From Symbiodinium kawagutii (Eukaryota > Sar > Dinophyceae > Suessiales > Symbiodiniaceae), in contig VSDK01008873.1 in the NCBI GenBank assembly GCA_009767595.1, positions 156,968-220,967 on the forward strand: 64,000 nt of DNA, read 5' to 3'. The position numbers were made by a program, and so were the translations under genes. The notes beneath the pieces were generated by a model. It searched no databases and was not told the DNA's origin. It worked only from the letters and a program-made list of their open reading frames with translations. Positions 26,301-32,300 of the stretch are shown piece by piece (position 1 is the stretch's first letter; each line of letters begins with the position of its first letter).

Positions 26301-29300
26301 GGAAATGTTGAATCTTCATTCTCGTATGTCGCAGATGGAGAACATGCTCCACGAGATGATGACCTACATGCGTACGCAGTCGGGAAGCCAGACAGGTCCA
26401 TGAGTCAGAAGGCTCAAGGATGGTCCCTTGCTGCTCATGGAAGTGAGAGCGCCAATTCGATGAGCAGAGAACAGCTCCATGTTTCTCATGAGGAGTATCA
26501 TGAAACTTGTTTGAGCTTTTGTGAGAATGTTGATGTTTTGCCGGTTTTGGAAATGGTTTTTCACATTGCTCCTCGTGATGTTCATTCCCGACGTGGAGTT
26601 TGGATGCTCAATCAAAAGGTGAAGAAGCATGCTGAAGTGGTGTATCGCAAATTGAGTAGAGAAGATCAGAAGGAATTTGACAAAGCCATGAAGAAGGAAA
26701 TTGATTCCTACATCAGTAGTGAAGCTGTTCGCATTTGTGAAGGTCATGGAATTTCTCCTGAGAGAATCATGCAGATGAGATGGGTTCATACTTGGAAGGT
26801 TGAGACGGACAAGGAAGGAAAGGAAGTAGGAAAGAAACCCAAATCCCGATTAATCATCAAAGGATTTCAAGATCCCTGTTTGACTGACCTTCCTCGAGAA
26901 TCTCCCACACTTTCCACTATGGGCAGGAACCTTCTTCTCTCGGCTGCTGCTAGGAACAGAACTCGTTTGGAATCAGGTGATATTAAGACGGCCTTCCTCC
27001 AAGGACAAACCAGTGAACTAGATGAAGAAATCTATGGCTTACCACCACCAGAAGTTCGTGCTCATTTGAATTTGACTCCCACTCAGCTTCTTCGGATTGC
27101 CAAGGCGATATACGGACTGTTGAATGCTCCTAAGGCTTGGAATGAATCCCTTTGTGCTTTCCTCCGTGAAGATGGTTGGGTACAACATCAATTGGATCAG
27201 TGTTTATTCAAGTGTGTTGATGGTGAAAAGGTTGTTGGTTATTTGGGGATTCATGTGGATGATATTCTTACTACGGGTGACGGTTTGGTTTATCAACATG
27301 CTATTGAGCGATTGCAGAAGCGGTTCAAATTTGGTAGTTGGGATAATGCTCAAGAAAATGTTCTCACGTATTGCGGTTGTGAAATCAAACAAGATGCTGA
27401 TTTTGGAATTCACGTGAAACAGGAAAGCTTTGGTCAGGACATCAGTGAAATCCACCTGACTTCGGAAAGGAGGAACCAATGCCAGGAGCCCATTTCGGAT
27501 GCGGAAAGGACAGAAATGCGTCAGAAGCTCGGAGCCCTAAACTGGCGGGCAACTCAGTCAGCCCCTTGGATGTTGTCCACTGTTTCTCATCTCATGGGAT
27601 GTGTTGAACAGGGAGTGGTTTCTGATTTGGTTTCGGTTAATAAACTGATTCGGCTTCATCGGAAACACCATGACAAAGGTTTGTACTATCCCCCTATGAA
27701 TGATGAAGTGACCTTGATTACTTTCACGGATGCCAGTTGGGCTACGCGTAAAGACTATTCCTCGCAGGGAGGCCAGTTGACTCTTTTGATGCATAGAGAT
27801 GCGTTGAATGGCTGTCAATCCCCTTTTCATGTCATTTCATGGAACGGTCGGAAATTGAAAAGGGTAGCTCGTTCCTCCACCAGTGCGGAAACTCAGATGG
27901 CTGCCAACTCCTTGGATATTCATGAATTTAATAAACTTTCGTTTTTGGATTTGGAAAGTCCCAAACCTATTCCGTTGGTTAAAGCTGATGACTTACTTCG
28001 TGAATGGCGAACTTGTCTTATTGTTGATGCGAAGAACGTTTTTGATGCGGTTGTGAAGATTGAGACGGCAGGACTTCAGTTGGAAGAGAAACGTACTGCG
28101 GTGGAACTTTTAGCTATTAAACAGAGACTTCTTCAAGCCCGTGTGGATTTGCGATGGGTCAATTCGGACCAACAGTTGTCGGATTCTTTGACGAAACCTT
28201 GGTTACACGATGTTTTACTTCAAGCTCTCAAGACTGCGCATTGGCGCATTACCTATGATCCGGCATATCAGTCAGCCAAACGGGTGCGAGCCATGAAGTT
28301 GTCTCAACAACAGCCAGAATTATATGCTCTCTATTGCCTTTGGGATCTGGCCACTGAATCATCTACACAGGCAAGAAAGATTTTAGGTCGGTGTAAAACC
28401 TGATGCTGGTTTTGCTGTGTTCCCATGTTGCCTGTGATGATTCACATATGTTCCCTTGACATTTTGTCAATCAAGCGGTCTGCCCTTTGTACGGTGCCAC
28501 TCGTGATCTCAGCCATTGGAAAATCGGCTGCTCTATTGCGAGTGCGGGATTGCGGTGCGAGGTGTTTGTGATCATCTGGCTCTACTTAGCGGGAGTTGGA
28601 TCCAGGGAACTACGGTTGCTACCATTGTGCCTGTCACACGGGGGAACTGACCCACTGCCATATGATATCTGCTTGGTGGTGGATGGTGACGTCTCATAGG
28701 CTGGCTAACGATTGACAATATGGTGATCATAAGCGGATATCTTATGTCTTTGCTTAATGATTGTGCTACTCATGATCAATTACCTGGTTAATGGTTGATG
28801 ATAAGCTATAACAAGCGTGGGTCAATACCAATCATCCTTGGGTCTTACGTGGTCTGACATAGCCATTTAATGATGACCTACATGCATGTTAATGGTCGGT
28901 AGCAGGGGAAAAAACAACCAGAACTAGGGATATACCAACTATATGGCTTTGGGTCAGTCTTGACCGTCCAAACAATGGTGAGGTGAACATGTAAACTAAG
29001 ACTACTTGGGTTCATTATTTGTGGGATGTTCACTAGTGTACCAGGGTATTGATTTGGCTGTGGCACAAAACATGAAAGACAACTTAGCCCGAAGCCTAAA
29101 GCAAAAGACAACTTAGCCCGAAGTCGAAAGCAAAAGACAACTTCACAAAACTTCGGGCTTAGCAGCTTACCATAAGAAAACTTAAGACAGCTACATAAAG
29201 CAGAGGACCCCTTTTTCACTTTGATGGTAGCACGGTCGACAATAGGGGTAACCACTTGTCCACTGCTGTTGAGACTCCTAACAAACGTTTTTATGTTTTT

Positions 29301-32300
29301 GGCGCTTTCTGCAGAGCTGGATTGATGAATATACCCTTGTAAAAAGATCCACATGCCAATGTTTTTCTGAACGTAGTTTAGTGAACCCTGAATGTGAGTA
29401 ATCCCATTCAGGGACCCGGTCCGATCTTAATCTACTGCTTTGGGTGGGGTCACGTTTGGCGTCGGGGGTCTCTCGGCAACATCCCGATATTTGCATGCTT
29501 GATGTGTATGTAACTTTGGTCAATGACTTGTTCAACGTGGATGTTTGCATGGAAGCAAAGTTGCGGTATCTACGGGCCCATGTCCACCATCAACCATCGC
29601 CCAGTGATCCAAACGGTGTTTCGCACGCAGATGCATCGCCACCTTGTGGCGGCTGCTGTTGTTGTTCTTGGCTGCAGGTTATCCCTGGGTCTTTAACCAA
29701 TGATGGCCGTGGATAGGAATTATCAATCAATACTAACCAACAATATCCATGATTAGGCATTCTATATCCCATAGTATCCCATTTGTATTTGCTTTTTGGC
29801 CAAAATTAGTTAATTAATCATTACGATCATCTCTGGTCTTTTTGCTTTTGCGCTGGATGCAAATGCGACTTGGGGATGCATGGAGCTGAAAACGTGCCAC
29901 AAGCACCATATCAGTATCTCCGGTCAACCGTCATTGATTAAACACATTTCACTATCACCTGGCTGCTCAAAAAATCACCCGACCATCTCCTGGCGGTAGG
30001 TGGACTTCAAGACATTGAGGAGCACCATAGCATCTGTGGTGCGGGATGTGTTGGACAAAAAAGTCTTTGACGCCGCTCAGGTGGGTTGGTTGGGTTTGGT
30101 GCTCACCAACCGACGGGGATTGAAGCCTACAATTGAATCTAAGTGGCATGCTTCCAGAGCATTCAATATCACAACATCATAGCGATTTCTTTGCTGTGGA
30201 TAGTAACTGAAGGTTCACTATCTTAAAGGGCTTTGGTAGAGCCAAGCAACCATCTATATAGGTAGTTACCTTCACTTTTCCTGGCGGTGTGGGTCTTCAG
30301 AAACAGCTTCGGCTCATGCTTTGCTGCTGGGGCAACTGATGCCAGGCATCACTAAGTAACTGGGGCCGGACCCTGGTACAGTGGCAACTCAGTTGCTTCG
30401 CAAAGTGCCGAACCAACGGTGCACCGCACCGTAGTTCCGGTAGGCAGCATCATGTGCACCACGGCACCCAGCCTAGCCATCCAGAGCTACTAACTTGCTG
30501 TTTCAGAGTTGGCCTTTACCATTTCAAGGATTCCGCGCCCCAGTGATGCAGGGTCCAACCTCCAAAATGGCGTCGCCGAACTCCCTTGCCGATGGGTCCT
30601 ACACAATTTAGAGAGCAGAATGATCGGAGTAAAGATATGGATGCCACAGTAGTTCCTCAAAAGCGGCAGTTGCGAGTCCTAATCATTTGCGTTTAACATC
30701 AAAATAGAGCTGCAAAAGGCTTCCAACAGAAGCCACAAAAAGACAGCCAAAAAATGCTAAAAAGAAGCTGTGCTGGTGTAGCGAAAGCCTGTAGTTCTGA
30801 GGTTTGGAGTTGGTGGTGAAGAGTACCACCATGATCCAGGCGGGCGGTCCGAACAGGCTACCGTGGATGAACCACCTGCCGGAACGCGACCGGCCATTTG
30901 GTGCCTGCAAAGGGGACCGGGAGATCAGGTGCATCTGGGGCCACAATTAAGGTGTAACAAAATCAGCTGATGGCAATTAGAACGAATGGTGAATATGAAT
31001 ATGGAGCTACCTGGCGAAGGAGGGACCATCATCATTCACTGTGGGAATCATTGGGGGTCCGCATTCTGCTGCAAGTAGGCTACGATCATTTGCGATCCAT
31101 TTCGCGTGTATTCAATCATATGTTGTTCTCATGTGGTTCTAGATGCTGTCTTTTTCTACGGCTATTTGTAGCAAACTATGCAAACCATCAAATAACAGAT
31201 GGTCAGAGTTTTCCTGAACATTTTATTGTGATCGATCTCAAGAGTTTAGTATTGTAGCCCCAAGTCCATCCCCTCAAAACCTATAGTCAATGAAGCAAGC
31301 ACATGTTTGTAGGCACGCAGAGTTTCCAGTGGAATAGATTGTATTTCCATGTATCTACACCGTGTGACCCTGTCGCGTAAGGATGGAATTGCAACCATGT
31401 ACTGGCAGGGGGGGTCAATGAAAGGTATAAAAGCAGTTGGGGACACCAAAAAAGCCTCCAATTATTGCGAAAAACAAAGGCATTTCTGGCAAATCTAAGG
31501 CCCCGTGGTGGTGCAGACATGCCTATATTCGTATGAATCAATGGTCAACATTCCCAAACGGGATGGTAGGACCCACAATCATCGCCTGCCCTGCTGCTCA
31601 CCTGCGCTAAGTATGGTTGAGCATGACTTGACACTATCAACCATCATCAATGTACTCAGTACTCATCAATGTCAGGATTGCACAAGGCTTGTTGACAACG
31701 CTCCATTGGGCCACCACGAGATACACAACCACCATTAAGAATCATTAAGACAGGTACACATAGGTCCGCAAGCATCTTTTTGAGACCTCTAGGGTGATTT
31801 GGGGGTTCCCCTATTTTGAGAAACCACCGTATCGCTGACCAACCCAAAAAGGGACCTCTAGGGTGTCCAGGATGGCCCTGGCAAGCGGAGTTCAGTGGCT
31901 GTCGCACAGAGGGTGAACTAGCCTCGATACGCCGCCCTCCGAATGAAGAGCCGCTAGTTTACCGGGCCCACGGGCAGACTTACATTTCTTTGCTTTGCAT
32001 TGCAGTATTTCTATTGCTTGTTTGGTAGTCGGAAAGTTACTGATAGCATTTGCAGCGCACCATAGCCCACATTAAATGAACAAGTTCCAATATCCAGAGT
32101 GGAGTTGCTGCTGAATTATGCACGCAGCCACTGGTACGGATATAACCCCCAACCCGTTTTGATGGTACAAGCTATTTTGTTCTAGTTCCAATCGCCACGG
32201 TTACAAAGTAACAGTGTTTAATGAATGACACGCCTGGGCAAGCATGCGTACCAAGGGCCCGAGGGGTAACCACCAACCACCAACGCCTGGGTGAGCATGC

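Larger units (their letters stand above)
21284..28638 (+). mobile_element. complete Ty1/copia LTR retrotransposon
   Basis: 7,355 bp flanked by the 5-bp direct repeat CGGGG (21279-21283 and 28639-28643). Two 247-bp LTRs begin TG and end CA. The order is LTR, primer-binding site, gag-nucleocapsid-protease, integrase, reverse transcriptase, RNase H, LTR. Integrase before reverse transcriptase defines the copia superfamily. The LTRs appear identical and the long frames are intact apart from one in-frame TAG between gag-protease and pol, so the insertion is recent and may be active. It sits in a host intron in the same orientation as the host gene. Confidence 0.97.

Noticed and set aside
30340..30480. 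Possible tRNA in a GC-rich block
   Set aside because: No consistent cloverleaf or A/B box arrangement could be drawn.
30683..30946. Minus-strand gene with two membrane segments
   Set aside because: Only one frame, no start or partner exons, and all other genes are on the + strand; kept only as a note.
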